18,725 bases of DNA from Chitinophagaceae bacterium (GCA_947459455.1 CANHEC010000005.1:1-18725), one strand, 5' to 3'. Numbered from the stretch's first letter, positions 1 through 7,288 are shown. The notes: generated from the letters alone by a model not told the origin. Program-made: numbers and translations.

Positions 1-149
1 ACCTCCGGAAATGGCTTGCCATCTACAATGGGGCACTTTACAATGTCGGCCAGTTGCGCCACCTCCAGTATCCGTTCGTCTATATCCAGCAAGCTCATGT
101 GGCAGCCCGAGCAGCCACCCAACCATACTGTTGCCAATTTCTTTTTCAT
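1..149 (-). CDS. hoxY: HoxY, NAD-coupled [NiFe] hydrogenase small subunit (5' part only)
   Basis: Only the first 49 codons are in the window; the gene runs off the left edge. The small subunit carries the proximal [4Fe-4S] cluster that passes electrons between the NiFe site of HoxH and the HoxEFU diaphorase in the cytoplasm. The start ([20 protein letters not shown]) contains the CSGCHMS signature with Cys13 and Cys16, two expected ligands of the proximal cluster, followed by LLDIDE. This is the hallmark of HoxY in group 3d enzymes rather than of complex I NuoB. There is no Tat signal peptide, as expected for a cytoplasmic enzyme. It follows hoxU by 54 bases in the same direction, so it is almost certainly in the hoxEFUY operon. 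The hydrogenase assignment over complex I rests on this gene and on the short HoxU. Confidence 0.93.
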   Translation of the reverse strand, partial: MKKKLATVWLGGCSGCHMSLLDIDERILEVAQLADIVKCPIVDGKPFPE

Positions 150-203
150 GCGGGTTGCTTTTACAAATTGAAATAACTGCGCACCTGAAAAAATGAACTC
201 CTA

Positions 204-920
204 CTAACCGCCGGCTGTCAGCAGTTTTCGCTTTTCCACCAGTTCGCCGATCATCTCTGGAAACTTATCCAGTTGCCCCTGCGCCATGGCCTTGGGCCAA
301 ATAGCGCCGGTGGGACAGGCATGCATGCACTTGCCACAGTCGGTACAGGTGGTGCTTTCACCCCAGGGTGTATTAAAGTCGGAAATGATGCGCACCTGGT
401 GGCCGCGGTTCATCACCCCCCAGTTGCCGGCTCCTTCTACTTCGGTACACACCCGTACACAGCGGGTGCACATAATGCAGCGGTTGTGGTCCATCACAAA
501 CCAATCGTGTGAGGTGTCCACGTCGCATTTTGGGTACAGGTACGGATACCGGATGGCATCGAGCCCTACCGCATAGCCGGCATCCTGCAGTTCGCAGTTG
601 CCATTGGCCACACACACAGCACACACGTGATTGCGCTCCGCAAAAAACAACTCGACCGTAATGCGCTGATAGCGCTGTATTTTTTCGGTAGCCGTCTTTA
701 TGCTCATCTGGTCTGTAGCGTAAGTAGTACAAGCCGATAGCAAGCGGTTCACCCCTTCTATTTCTACCAGGCACAAGCGGCAGGCGCCGATATCGTGCAG
801 CCCTTTCAGGTGGCACAGCGTCAGCATGGGTATGCTGTTGGCCTTGCACACTTCCAGGATGGTTTGGCTGGTATCGGCAGCTATCTTTTGCTCGTTGATA
901 TAAATGGTAATGGCAGCCAT
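204..920 (-). CDS. hoxU: HoxU, diaphorase iron-sulfur subunit of bidirectional hydrogenase
   Basis: This 238-residue cytoplasmic subunit links the flavin subunit HoxF to hydrogenase subunit HoxY through a chain of iron-sulfur clusters. It corresponds to the N-terminal part of complex I NuoG, but it is complete at the usual HoxU length, not a truncated NuoG. Visible ligands, counted from the ATG at 920, are a plant-type [2Fe-2S] set at Cys36, Cys47, Cys50 and Cys64; a third cluster at Cys100, Cys103 and Cys109 with His98 nearby; and two ferredoxin-like sets, Cys148/151/154/158 and Cys192/195/198/202 (CTDCGKCMHACP). The frame is open two codons further to a TTG that directly follows the hoxF stop. 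I prefer the ATG, which lies 6 bases after that TAA. The spacing suggests translational coupling to hoxF. Confidence 0.95.
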   Translation of the reverse strand: MAAITIYINEQKIAADTSQTILEVCKANSIPMLTLCHLKGLHDIGACRLCLVEIEGVNRLLSACTTYATDQMSIKTATEKIQRYQRITVELFFAERNHVCAVCVANGNCELQDAGYAVGLDAIRYPYLYPKCDVDTSHDWFVMDHNRCIMCTRCVRVCTEVEGAGNWGVMNRGHQVRIISDFNTPWGESTTCTDCGKCMHACPTGAIWPKAMAQGQLDKFPEMIGELVEKRKLLTAGG

Positions 921-926
921 GTGCAA

Positions 927-2597
927 TTATTTTACAGTTTGACCAGTGGCCACCAGCGCATGTGGTGGCACCAGGCGTTGTTCGTATTCGTGCGGAAAAT
1001 GACGCAGCGTACTCAACAGCGGATTAGGAGCCGAGCCACCCAATCCGCACAGGCTGGCTTCCTTCACATACAGGGCCAGCTCTTGCAATCGTTCCACATC
1101 GTGCTGCGTTCCCTGGCCATCTACTATGCGCTGCAGCATATCGTGCATCATTTTGGTACCTACCCGGCAGGGGGCGCATTTGCCGCAGCTTTCGTCCATA
1201 CAAAACTCCATGAAGAAGCGGGCCACATCTACCATGTCGCTGCTGTCGTCCATTACAATCAAGCCGCCCGAACCCATGATGCTGCCGAGGCTCATCAGGC
1301 TTTCATAATCCATGCCTACATCCAGGTGTTGCTCGGGTATGCAGCCACCCGATGGACCACCGGTTTGCGCCGCTTTAAACTGGCCATCGCCAGCGATGCC
1401 ACCACCAATCTCGTACACTATTTCCCGCAGGCTGGTGCCCATGGGCACTTCTATCAGGCCCGAGTATTTGATCTTTCCTGCCAGCGCAAACACTTTGGTG
1501 CCCGCACTTTTAGCGGTGCCGGTAGCACTAAACCATTCGCCGCCATGCCGAATGATGGGTGCGATGTTGGCATAGGTCTCCACATTGTTGATGAGGGTAG
1601 GCTTGCCCCACAGGCCACACTCGGCCGGGTATGGTGGCCGCGGGCTGGGCGTACCGCGGCGCCCCTCTATCGAGGCAATCAGCGCTGTTTCTTCGCCACA
1701 CACAAAAGCACCGGCGCCAATGCGTATTTCCACATCAAACGAAAAATTGCTTCCCAATATCTGCCGGCCCAGCAGCCCCATTTTGCGGGCTTGCTTAATG
1801 GCTGTTTCAAATCGCTTGATGGCCAGCCGATACTCGCCACGGATGTAGGCATAGCCCTTGCTGGCACCAATGGCATAGCCGGCTATCATCATGCCTTCCA
1901 GCACACTGTGCGGATTACCCTCCAGCACACTGCGGTTCATAAAGGCGCCGGGGTCGCCTTCATCGCCATTGCATACCACATACTTCTGATCATTCACATG
2001 CTTGTACACGGTTTCCCACTTGAGCCCGGTGGGGTAGCCGGCACCACCGCGGCCTCGCAGCCGGCTGTGCTTTACCTCGGCTATCACCTCTTCCGGCAGC
2101 ATGCTGGTCAGTACTTTGTCCAGCGCCTGGTAGCCATCATGGGCCAGGTATTCTTCTATGTCTTCGGGATTGATGACACCACAGTCCTTCAAAATAATCT
2201 TGTGCTGCTTTTTGAAAAAGGGATCATCATTGGCATTCACAAAAGGCTCGGGCCGGGTATCGGCAAACAGCAGCATTTCTTTCAATGGCTGCTTCGCTAC
2301 AAACTGTGCCTTCACCAGTTCATCGGCATCGGCCGGCGTCACTTTTTGGTAAATGGTATGATCGGGTAGCACTTTCACCAGCGGCCCCTGGTTGCACAGG
2401 CCCATGCAGCCGGTCAGGTTGGCCTCTACCTCCTGGTCCAGTCCGTTCTCTTTTAGTGCTTCCTGTATGTGCTGCAGCACCTGCTCGGCATTGGATGCCA
2501 TGCAGCTGGTACCACAGCATACGCATACTTTCTGCTTGTAGTGCCCATGCTGCTGCCGGGCCTTATCGGCGGCGGTTTGCAGTTCCTGCCGGTTCAT
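927..2597 (-). CDS. hoxF: HoxF, NAD(H)- and FMN-binding diaphorase subunit
   Basis: This 556-residue subunit oxidises NADH or reduces NAD+ and exchanges electrons with hydrogen through HoxE, HoxU and HoxYH. Residues 20-75 form a thioredoxin-like [2Fe-2S] domain with Cys27, Cys32, Cys64 and Cys68 (CCGTSC ... CMGLC). This N-terminal extension is typical of HoxF and absent from short NuoF proteins. From about 130 on it is NuoF-like: RGRGGAGYPTGLKW at 181-194 and GDEGDPGAFMNR at 211-222 for nucleotide and FMN binding, GAFVCGEETAL near 296-306, and the [4Fe-4S] ligands Cys471, Cys474, Cys477 and Cys517 (ESCGKCAPCRVG ... SLCGLGG). All key residues are present. Its ATG overlaps the hoxE stop by 4 bases (ATGA), and its TAA is 6 bases from the hoxU ATG. 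It could be confused with NuoF, but its partners argue against that. Confidence 0.95.
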   Translation of the reverse strand: MNRQELQTAADKARQQHGHYKQKVCVCCGTSCMASNAEQVLQHIQEALKENGLDQEVEANLTGCMGLCNQGPLVKVLPDHTIYQKVTPADADELVKAQFVAKQPLKEMLLFADTRPEPFVNANDDPFFKKQHKIILKDCGVINPEDIEEYLAHDGYQALDKVLTSMLPEEVIAEVKHSRLRGRGGAGYPTGLKWETVYKHVNDQKYVVCNGDEGDPGAFMNRSVLEGNPHSVLEGMMIAGYAIGASKGYAYIRGEYRLAIKRFETAIKQARKMGLLGRQILGSNFSFDVEIRIGAGAFVCGEETALIASIEGRRGTPSPRPPYPAECGLWGKPTLINNVETYANIAPIIRHGGEWFSATGTAKSAGTKVFALAGKIKYSGLIEVPMGTSLREIVYEIGGGIAGDGQFKAAQTGGPSGGCIPEQHLDVGMDYESLMSLGSIMGSGGLIVMDDSSDMVDVARFFMEFCMDESCGKCAPCRVGTKMMHDMLQRIVDGQGTQHDVERLQELALYVKEASLCGLGGSAPNPLLSTLRHFPHEYEQRLVPPHALVATGQTVK

Positions 2598-3103
2598 ATT
2601 GCCTCCAGTTTTTCTTTGATTTTTGCCACCAGTCCGGCGGCATCTATTTTGGCTTGCACTTCTTCATCCAGCACCACAGCGGGTGCCAGGCCGCAGGCAC
2701 CTATACAGCGGGCCGCTTGCACCCCCAGTTTGTTGTCGGCCGATACTTCGCCCACCTGCACGCCAAATGTTTGCTCCACGGCCTCCAGCAATTGCTGCGC
2801 ACCTTTTACATAGCAGGCGGTGCCGGTGCATATCAGGCATGTATGCTCGCCCTGGCTTTTGAGCGAAAAGAAATGGTAGAACGTAACTGTGCTGAATACC
2901 CGGGCAGGCGGAATGCGCAGCCGCAGCGAAATATGCTGCAGCACCGGCATGGGCAGGTAGCCCCAGGCATTTTGGGCAGCATGCAAAATCTCGATCAACG
3001 CATCGGGCCGGTAGCCCTCCTTTTTCATGCGGGTATCCAACTGTTTCACCCGCGGATCGGTAGCGGGCATGGGCGTGTACGGTAAGCCGTGCGTTCGTTT
3101 CAT
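2594..3103 (-). CDS. hoxE: HoxE, [2Fe-2S] diaphorase subunit (NuoE-like)
   Basis: This 169-residue thioredoxin-like ferredoxin subunit is the first gene of the hox operon. HoxE is found in five-subunit HoxEFUYH enzymes and is thought to help electron exchange with ferredoxin or another partner; four-subunit HoxFUYH enzymes lack it. The [2Fe-2S] ligands are Cys92 and Cys97 (CTGTAC) and Cys133 and Cys137 (CIGAC). The helical N-terminal region contains the NuoE-family stretches ALIEILHAAQNAWGYLP and FSTVTFYHFFS. No in-frame stop separates it from hoxF, since the TGA sits inside the hoxF ATG overlap. Start: the ATG at 3103 is the most upstream in good family alignment. A second ATG at codon 12 is possible, and no clear Shine-Dalgarno sequence supports either, which is usual in Bacteroidota. 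Confidence 0.93.
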   Translation of the reverse strand: MKRTHGLPYTPMPATDPRVKQLDTRMKKEGYRPDALIEILHAAQNAWGYLPMPVLQHISLRLRIPPARVFSTVTFYHFFSLKSQGEHTCLICTGTACYVKGAQQLLEAVEQTFGVQVGEVSADNKLGVQAARCIGACGLAPAVVLDEEVQAKIDAAGLVAKIKEKLEAI

Positions 3104-3198
3104 GACGGGCTTTTTGATAGCATTCTAAAAAAGCGACCACTTCCATGCAAACGATGGCCACTATGAAACAGCCGGCAGCCGCTTGCATTGTGGACACA

Positions 3199-3227
3199 CA
3201 AATCTATTGGTGCCCAAAAGGGCAAAA
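3199..3227 (-). promoter_or_regulatory. Candidate Bacteroidota-type promoter of the hox operon
   Basis: On the minus strand, TAGATTTG (3199-3206) matches the Bacteroidota -7 consensus TAnnTTTG exactly. TTTTG at 3223-3227 could serve as the -33 element, but the 16-base gap is a few bases shorter than the usual 19 or so. Transcription would begin near 3192, giving a leader of about 90 bases before hoxE. I see no obvious operator palindrome here, so any control by oxygen or hydrogen is not visible. Confidence 0.35.
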
Positions 3228-3289
3228 CATGAGCAAAATCAGCGGGCGATAATGGTGCAGCGTTTGTTATAACCAATCAGTATGGCAAG

Positions 3290-3319
3290 TTGACCGCTGC
3301 CCTGTTGTTGCTACGCTTA
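3290..3319 (+). promoter_or_regulatory. Weak candidate promoter of the rmuC gene
   Basis: TTG at 3290-3292 and TACGCTTA at 3312-3319 are separated by 19 bases, the expected spacing, but the -7 box differs from TAnnTTTG at two positions. It would leave a leader of about 65 bases before the ATG at 3390. The divergent interval 3104-3389 must hold promoters for both hoxE and rmuC. I see no gene or RNA in it. Confidence 0.2.
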
Positions 3320-3389
3320 AATGGGCCTGCAACGTCTCACAATTAGTACGCCACATTTTCGTTTTCTGCACACAGCTAAACCCACTACC

Positions 3390-4760
3390 ATGATTGAACT
3401 GAGTTACCTCGCATTGGCCCTTTTGCTCCTGACCGCCGCCTTGCTCAGCGGCATTTTTACCTGGCTGCTGGCTACCCGGCAGCGGGTACCCCTGGCCAGG
3501 TGGCAGCAGGCACAAGCTGCGCTGGCCGGCACCGAGGCGCAACTACAAGCCTGCCACACCCAACTAACCGATGCACAGCAGCAAGCCACCCACTACCGGC
3601 AGCGCTTCGAAATGCAATACCAGCAAAGCACCGCCCTGAGCAATGAACTGGCCCGCCAAAAAGCGCAGGCCGAAGCCCAGCAACAACGCCTGCAAGAGCA
3701 GCAGCAAAGCATGCAGCAATATGGACAGCTGCTGCGACAGGAATTTCAGCTGCTGGCCAACGAAGTGCTGAGCAACAAAGCCAGTCAGTTCAACCAACAG
3801 CAGGAAACCAAGCTGAACGACCTGCTACAGCCCATGCGGCATAAACTCGAGGAGTTTCGCAGCGAGCTGTCGCAAAAATTTTCGGCTGCCAGCACCGAGC
3901 GTACCGAGCTGAAAGAACAGGTGCGGCTGATGGCTGAGCTGAACCAGCAGCTGACCCAGCAGGCCCACAACCTGAGCAAGGCCCTCAGCAGCCAGGTAAA
4001 GCAGCAGGGCCATTGGGGCGAAACCATTTTGGAAACCATTCTGCAGCACGTGGGGCTGCAAAAAGACCTGCACTACTTTGCGCAGCGCAGCAGCACCAAT
4101 CATCAGGGCGAAATCATCCGCCCCGATTTTGTGGTGCGCTACCCCGATGATCGGTACGTGATCATCGACAGCAAGGTGAGCCTGCTGCACTACCAGCAGT
4201 ATACCGATGCCGCCACCCCGGCCGAACAACAGCACTACAAGCAATTGCTGCTGCGCAGCCTGCGCCAGCACATCGATGGACTGAGCACCAAACAATACCA
4301 GCACATCAGCGGCTCGCTGGATCAGGTGCTGCTGTTTGTGCCGGTAGAAGGGGCCTTCATTACCGCCATGCAGGCCGATGCGCAACTGTGGCAGTACGCC
4401 TACGACCGCCATATTTTGCTACTGAGCCCCACGCTGCTGCTTACCGCCATGAAGCTGATACAGGAAGGCTGGAAGCAGGATGCCGTGAACAAAAATGCCC
4501 AACAAATAGCGGAGCGGGCCGGCAAGCTGTACGACAAGCTGGTTGGCTTTGTCGACAACTTTGAAACCATTGGCAAAAAGCTGGACGATGCCCACGAGGC
4601 CTACCAACAGGCCCGCAAGCAACTGAGCGAAGGCCGCGGCAATGCACTGGCACAAGCCGAGCAACTACGCCTGCTGAATGCAAAAACCAGCAAGCGCCTG
4701 CCGGCTGCCACCGCGGCAGCAGCCCTGCTGGATGATGAGCAGGAACCACTACAAGCCTGA
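3390..4760 (+). CDS. rmuC: RmuC-family DNA recombination protein
   Basis: This 456-residue protein is close to the size of E. coli RmuC (475). Family members are thought to limit DNA rearrangement at inverted repeats and carry a nuclease-like fold; the biochemical activity is poorly defined. Residues 3-28 form one hydrophobic membrane helix (LSYLALALLLL...). Residues about 35-200 are rich in Gln, Glu and Ala and read as a long coiled coil. The RmuC domain follows at about 205-420, with WGE at 209-211, RPDFVV at 244-249 and IIDSK at 258-262; the last two resemble the Asp and Asp-x-Lys of a PD-(D/E)xK nuclease. The frame is open 23 codons further upstream, but the ATG at 3390 places the membrane helix at the N-terminus as in the family. 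Its TGA directly touches the stop codon of the convergent deacetylase gene. Confidence 0.9.
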   Translation: MIELSYLALALLLLTAALLSGIFTWLLATRQRVPLARWQQAQAALAGTEAQLQACHTQLTDAQQQATHYRQRFEMQYQQSTALSNELARQKAQAEAQQQRLQEQQQSMQQYGQLLRQEFQLLANEVLSNKASQFNQQQETKLNDLLQPMRHKLEEFRSELSQKFSAASTERTELKEQVRLMAELNQQLTQQAHNLSKALSSQVKQQGHWGETILETILQHVGLQKDLHYFAQRSSTNHQGEIIRPDFVVRYPDDRYVIIDSKVSLLHYQQYTDAATPAEQQHYKQLLLRSLRQHIDGLSTKQYQHISGSLDQVLLFVPVEGAFITAMQADAQLWQYAYDRHILLLSPTLLLTAMKLIQEGWKQDAVNKNAQQIAERAGKLYDKLVGFVDNFETIGKKLDDAHEAYQQARKQLSEGRGNALAQAEQLRLLNAKTSKRLPAATAAAALLDDEQEPLQA

Positions 4761-5408
4761 CTAAACAAGTGGTACCGATACCGAGGGCAGCGCCGCCGAT
4801 GTCCAGCCCTTCGCCTGCAGGTATTGCAGCGTCATGGGTAGTGCCTCCCGCAGGCGTGGCAGCGCTTTGGCACTATCGTGAAACACCACGATACCGCCGG
4901 GCCGCAGATGCCGCTTCACCTGTGCAAAGCAGTAGGCGCCGGTTTTTCGTTCGTCAAAATCGCCACTGAGCACCGACCACATGATGCACTCGGCCTGTGG
5001 CCAGCGCTGGCGCAGGTCTGCCGCCTGCCGGCGGGTGAGCTGGCCATACGGTGGCCTGAACAGATTAGAACCGATGCGCTGCCCGGCCTGTGCTATCTGC
5101 TGCAGGTAATCATCCGTAACGGTATGGCGGCCATTGGCATGCAGCATGGTATGATTGCCCACAGCATGGCCTTCGGCCAGTATGCGCTGGTACAGCACAG
5201 GGTAGCGGTCTACATTTTTGCCAATGCAAAAAAACGTGCCTTGCATGCCGGCCGCCGCCAGGGCCTCCAGCACCAGGGGCGTGGCTTCGGGGTGCGGACC
5301 ATCATCGAACGTGAGATACACCTGCCCACCAGCCGCCGGCGCCTGCCAGGTGCAGCCCGCCGGAAACAAAGCCCGGAGCCACCACGGCGTATGGTGCAGG
5401 TAAAACAT
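4761..5408 (-). CDS. Polysaccharide deacetylase (NodB homology domain)
   Basis: The product has 215 residues and is a carbohydrate esterase family 4 type enzyme that removes N- or O-acetyl groups from a glycan, perhaps peptidoglycan or an exopolysaccharide. The substrate cannot be told from sequence. The catalytic set is complete: TFDDGP at 33-38 (Asp35 as base, Asp36 as metal ligand), His86 and His90 in HTMLH as metal ligands, RPPYG at 118-122, SGDFD near 148-152, and His177 in VVFHD. The N-terminus has a short hydrophobic stretch but no convincing signal peptide, so a cytoplasmic or loosely anchored location is possible. A tandem repeat lies immediately upstream of the start. The gene converges on rmuC with no spacer. 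Confidence 0.9.
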   Translation of the reverse strand: MFYLHHTPWWLRALFPAGCTWQAPAAGGQVYLTFDDGPHPEATPLVLEALAAAGMQGTFFCIGKNVDRYPVLYQRILAEGHAVGNHTMLHANGRHTVTDDYLQQIAQAGQRIGSNLFRPPYGQLTRRQAADLRQRWPQAECIMWSVLSGDFDERKTGAYCFAQVKRHLRPGGIVVFHDSAKALPRLREALPMTLQYLQAKGWTSAALPSVSVPLV

Positions 5409-5410
5409 GC

Positions 5411-5482
5411 GGGAAAGATAGGCAATGGCAGGAGTTGGGAAAGATGGCGGATGGCAGTCGGGAAAGATGGCAGATGGCAGTT
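5411..5482. repeat. Three-copy degenerate tandem repeat, unit about 23-26 bases
   Basis: Copies of GGGAAAGATGGC(A/G)GATGGCAG start at 5411, 5437 and 5460; the first is the most diverged. Within each unit the word GATGGC or ATGGCA recurs. The array begins three bases upstream of the deacetylase start codon and therefore lies where its leader or promoter should be. Simple arrays of this kind are common between genes in Chitinophagaceae (recollection, not a search). Confidence 0.7.
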
Positions 5483-5508
5483 TTGCGGGCGGTCTACCAC
5501 ATACTCGG

Positions 5509-5533
5509 TCATCCCGAACGCAGTGAGGGATCT
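5509..5533. repeat. Dispersed intergenic motif with a small hairpin
   Basis: The motif begins TCATCCCGAACGCAGTGAGG and ends GATCT. TCCC and GGGA can pair around an 11-base loop. Very similar words occur repeatedly between genes in many Bacteroidota genomes (recollection). Only one copy is in this window, so its repeat nature rests on outside knowledge. Confidence 0.5.
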
Positions 5534-5734
5534 CACCAAGCAGCGACGCGGTTCAATTTGCAATGGGCGGTTTGCAGTTTGCAGGGGCGTTGCGTACCGC
5601 CTGCTGCGCTCACATTGTCGACTGGCGTAAAGCAAAGCTGTTAGAAAACCCCCGTGAACATCCGCTCATCCGCGAACATCTGTGTCCCATCCCACCCGCA
5701 CCCCATCCCCATAGCAGCACTCATCCATTCCAAC
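5534..5734. other. Repeat-rich non-coding interval upstream of gltX
   Basis: No gene is supported in the 5409-5749 gap. Besides the two repeats listed separately, this part holds reiterated TTTGCA/TTTGCAG words near 5557-5583. It also has two near copies of a GAACATC word (GTGAACATCCG at 5654-5664 and CGAACATCTGTG at 5673-5684), followed by a C-rich, G-poor run to about 5712. The low complexity suggests decayed or expanding intergenic repeats, not a protein or structured RNA. Confidence 0.5.
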
Positions 5735-5742
5735 TAAATTTG
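5735..5742 (+). promoter_or_regulatory. Candidate -7 promoter box of gltX (near-leaderless)
   Basis: TAAATTTG is an exact match to the Bacteroidota -7 consensus TAnnTTTG and ends only seven bases before the gltX ATG. If used, transcription would start at or within a few bases of the start codon. No TTG is seen about 19 bases upstream, so the -33 half is not supported. Confidence 0.4.
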
Positions 5743-5749
5743 CCCCCCT

Positions 5750-7288
5750 ATGACCAAACCTGTTCGTGTTCGATTTGCCCCCTCGCCTACCGGCGGCCTG
5801 CACCTCGGCGGGGTCCGCACGGTGCTGTACAATTACCTGTTTGCCCGCCAGCACGGCGGCCAGTTCATCCTCCGCATCGAAGACACCGACCAAACCCGCT
5901 TTGTGCCCGGTGCCGAAGACTATATTTTCAACTGCCTGGCCTGGTGCGGCCTGGTGCCCGACGAAAGCGTACAGCGCCCCGGCGCCGTAGGCCCCTACCG
6001 CCAAAGCGAACGCAAGGAAATGTACCACCAGTACGCCCACCGGCTGGTAGAGCAGGGCGATGCCTACTACGCCTTTGACACCCCGGCCGAACTGGAACAA
6101 ATGCGGGAACGCTTTAAAACCGCCGAGAACCCCTCGCCCACCTACAACCAGCATACCCGCCAGCACATGCGCAATAGCCTGCACATGGAGCTGGAAGCCG
6201 CCCGTGAGCTTATTGCCGAAGGCACGCCCTACGTGGTGCGCATCAAAATGCCCGACGACGAAACCATTCGCTTCACCGACATGATTCGCGGCGAAGTGAG
6301 CTTTCACAGCAGCCAGGTGGATGATAAAGTGCTGCTGAAAGCCGACGGCATGCCCACCTACCACCTCGCGGTGGTGGTGGATGATTACCTCATGCAAATC
6401 ACCCACGCCTTTCGCGGCGAAGAATGGCTGAGCAGCGCCCCCGTGCACCTGCGCCTGTGGCAGCAGCTGGGCTGGACCGACCACATGCCGCAGTGGGCAC
6501 ACCTGCCCCTCATCATGGGCCCCGATGGCGCCAAACTCAGCAAGCGCCACGGCAACAAATACGGCTTCCCCATTTTTGCCATGAACTGGACCGACCCCGT
6601 GAAAAACGAATTCACCGAGGGCTTCCGCGAACGCGGCTTTTTGCCCGAAGCGTTTGTCAACCTGCTGGCCCTCCTGGGCTGGAATGATGGCAGCGGCCAG
6701 GAAATTATGACCCTCGACGAAATGGTGAGCCGCTTCAGCATGGAGCGGGTACACAGTGCCGGCGCCCAGTTCGATTTCGAAAAAGCCAAATGGTACAACC
6801 ACGAGTGGATCAAACGCAGCAGCGCCCAGCGCCTGCTGCCCGATGTAAAAGCCGTGCTGCAGCAGCGTGGTCTGCAGCCCACCGCTACCGATGAGCAGCT
6901 CGCCAGCATCATCGATCTGGTGAAAGAACGCTGCACCCTGCTACCCGATTTTTACGAGCAGCTGGCCTACTTCTTTGCCGCACCGGCCCGCATCGATCTC
7001 GATTCCATCAGCGGCAAATGGAACGAACAAAAGACCCTCTTCTTTGCCGAGCTCATCCGCAGCTACGAGCTGCTGCCCTACTGGCAGTCGACCGATCTGG
7101 AGCACAGCTTTAAAGAAATAGCCGCTGCCAACCACCTCAAGCCAGGCGAGCTCATGCTGCCCTTCCGCATCATGCTGGTGGGTGGCAAGTTTGGCCCCGG
7201 TGTGTTCGATATTGCGCAGCACATTGGCCAGGCCGACACCATCGGCCGCATCCGGCTTACGCTGGGGCTGCTGGGCCCTGCCCACTAG
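5750..7288 (+). CDS. gltX: Glutamyl-tRNA synthetase
   Basis: This 512-residue class I aminoacyl-tRNA synthetase charges tRNA with glutamate in the cytoplasm. The ATP-binding HIGH-type motif is at residues 14-24 (TGGLHLGGVRT, with His18). The family stretch LRIEDTDQTR is at 41-50. The KMSKS-type loop reads KLSKR at 262-266 in DGAKLSKRHG. The C-terminal third is the helical anticodon-binding region. Length is normal for Bacteroidota GluRS, with no sign of truncation. No other synthetase gene is adjacent. The start is the ATG at 5750, directly after a TAAATTTG box and with no Shine-Dalgarno sequence. Its TAG overlaps the stop codon of the convergent serine hydrolase gene. Discriminating or non-discriminating specificity for tRNA-Gln cannot be read from the sequence by eye. 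Confidence 0.96.
   Translation: MTKPVRVRFAPSPTGGLHLGGVRTVLYNYLFARQHGGQFILRIEDTDQTRFVPGAEDYIFNCLAWCGLVPDESVQRPGAVGPYRQSERKEMYHQYAHRLVEQGDAYYAFDTPAELEQMRERFKTAENPSPTYNQHTRQHMRNSLHMELEAARELIAEGTPYVVRIKMPDDETIRFTDMIRGEVSFHSSQVDDKVLLKADGMPTYHLAVVVDDYLMQITHAFRGEEWLSSAPVHLRLWQQLGWTDHMPQWAHLPLIMGPDGAKLSKRHGNKYGFPIFAMNWTDPVKNEFTEGFRERGFLPEAFVNLLALLGWNDGSGQEIMTLDEMVSRFSMERVHSAGAQFDFEKAKWYNHEWIKRSSAQRLLPDVKAVLQQRGLQPTATDEQLASIIDLVKERCTLLPDFYEQLAYFFAAPARIDLDSISGKWNEQKTLFFAELIRSYELLPYWQSTDLEHSFKEIAAANHLKPGELMLPFRIMLVGGKFGPGVFDIAQHIGQADTIGRIRLTLGLLGPAH

Noticed and set aside
795..2369. A 524-codon open frame on the + strand across hoxF and hoxU
   Set aside because: It is antisense to clear, motif-complete hox genes. 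Its translation has no domain and is rich in His, Gln and Ala, as expected for a shadow frame of GC-rich coding DNA.
927..3103. Reading the EFU genes as nuoE-nuoF-nuoG of complex I
   Set aside because: The G-like gene is complete at 238 residues, HoxF has the N-terminal thioredoxin-like [2Fe-2S] domain, and the next gene starts with the hydrogenase small-subunit motif CSGCHMS.
3825..4412. A 195-codon minus-strand frame inside rmuC
   Set aside because: It lies opposite the conserved RmuC domain, shows no motif of its own, and has Leu/Gln/Ala-rich shadow composition.
5411..5482. The three-copy repeat as a CRISPR array
   Set aside because: Copies are degenerate, with almost no spacer, and no cas genes are present.
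5666..6802. A 378-codon minus-strand frame opposite gltX
   Set aside because: It is antisense to the catalytic core of glutamyl-tRNA synthetase, and its His/Val/Ala-rich translation has no recognisable domain.
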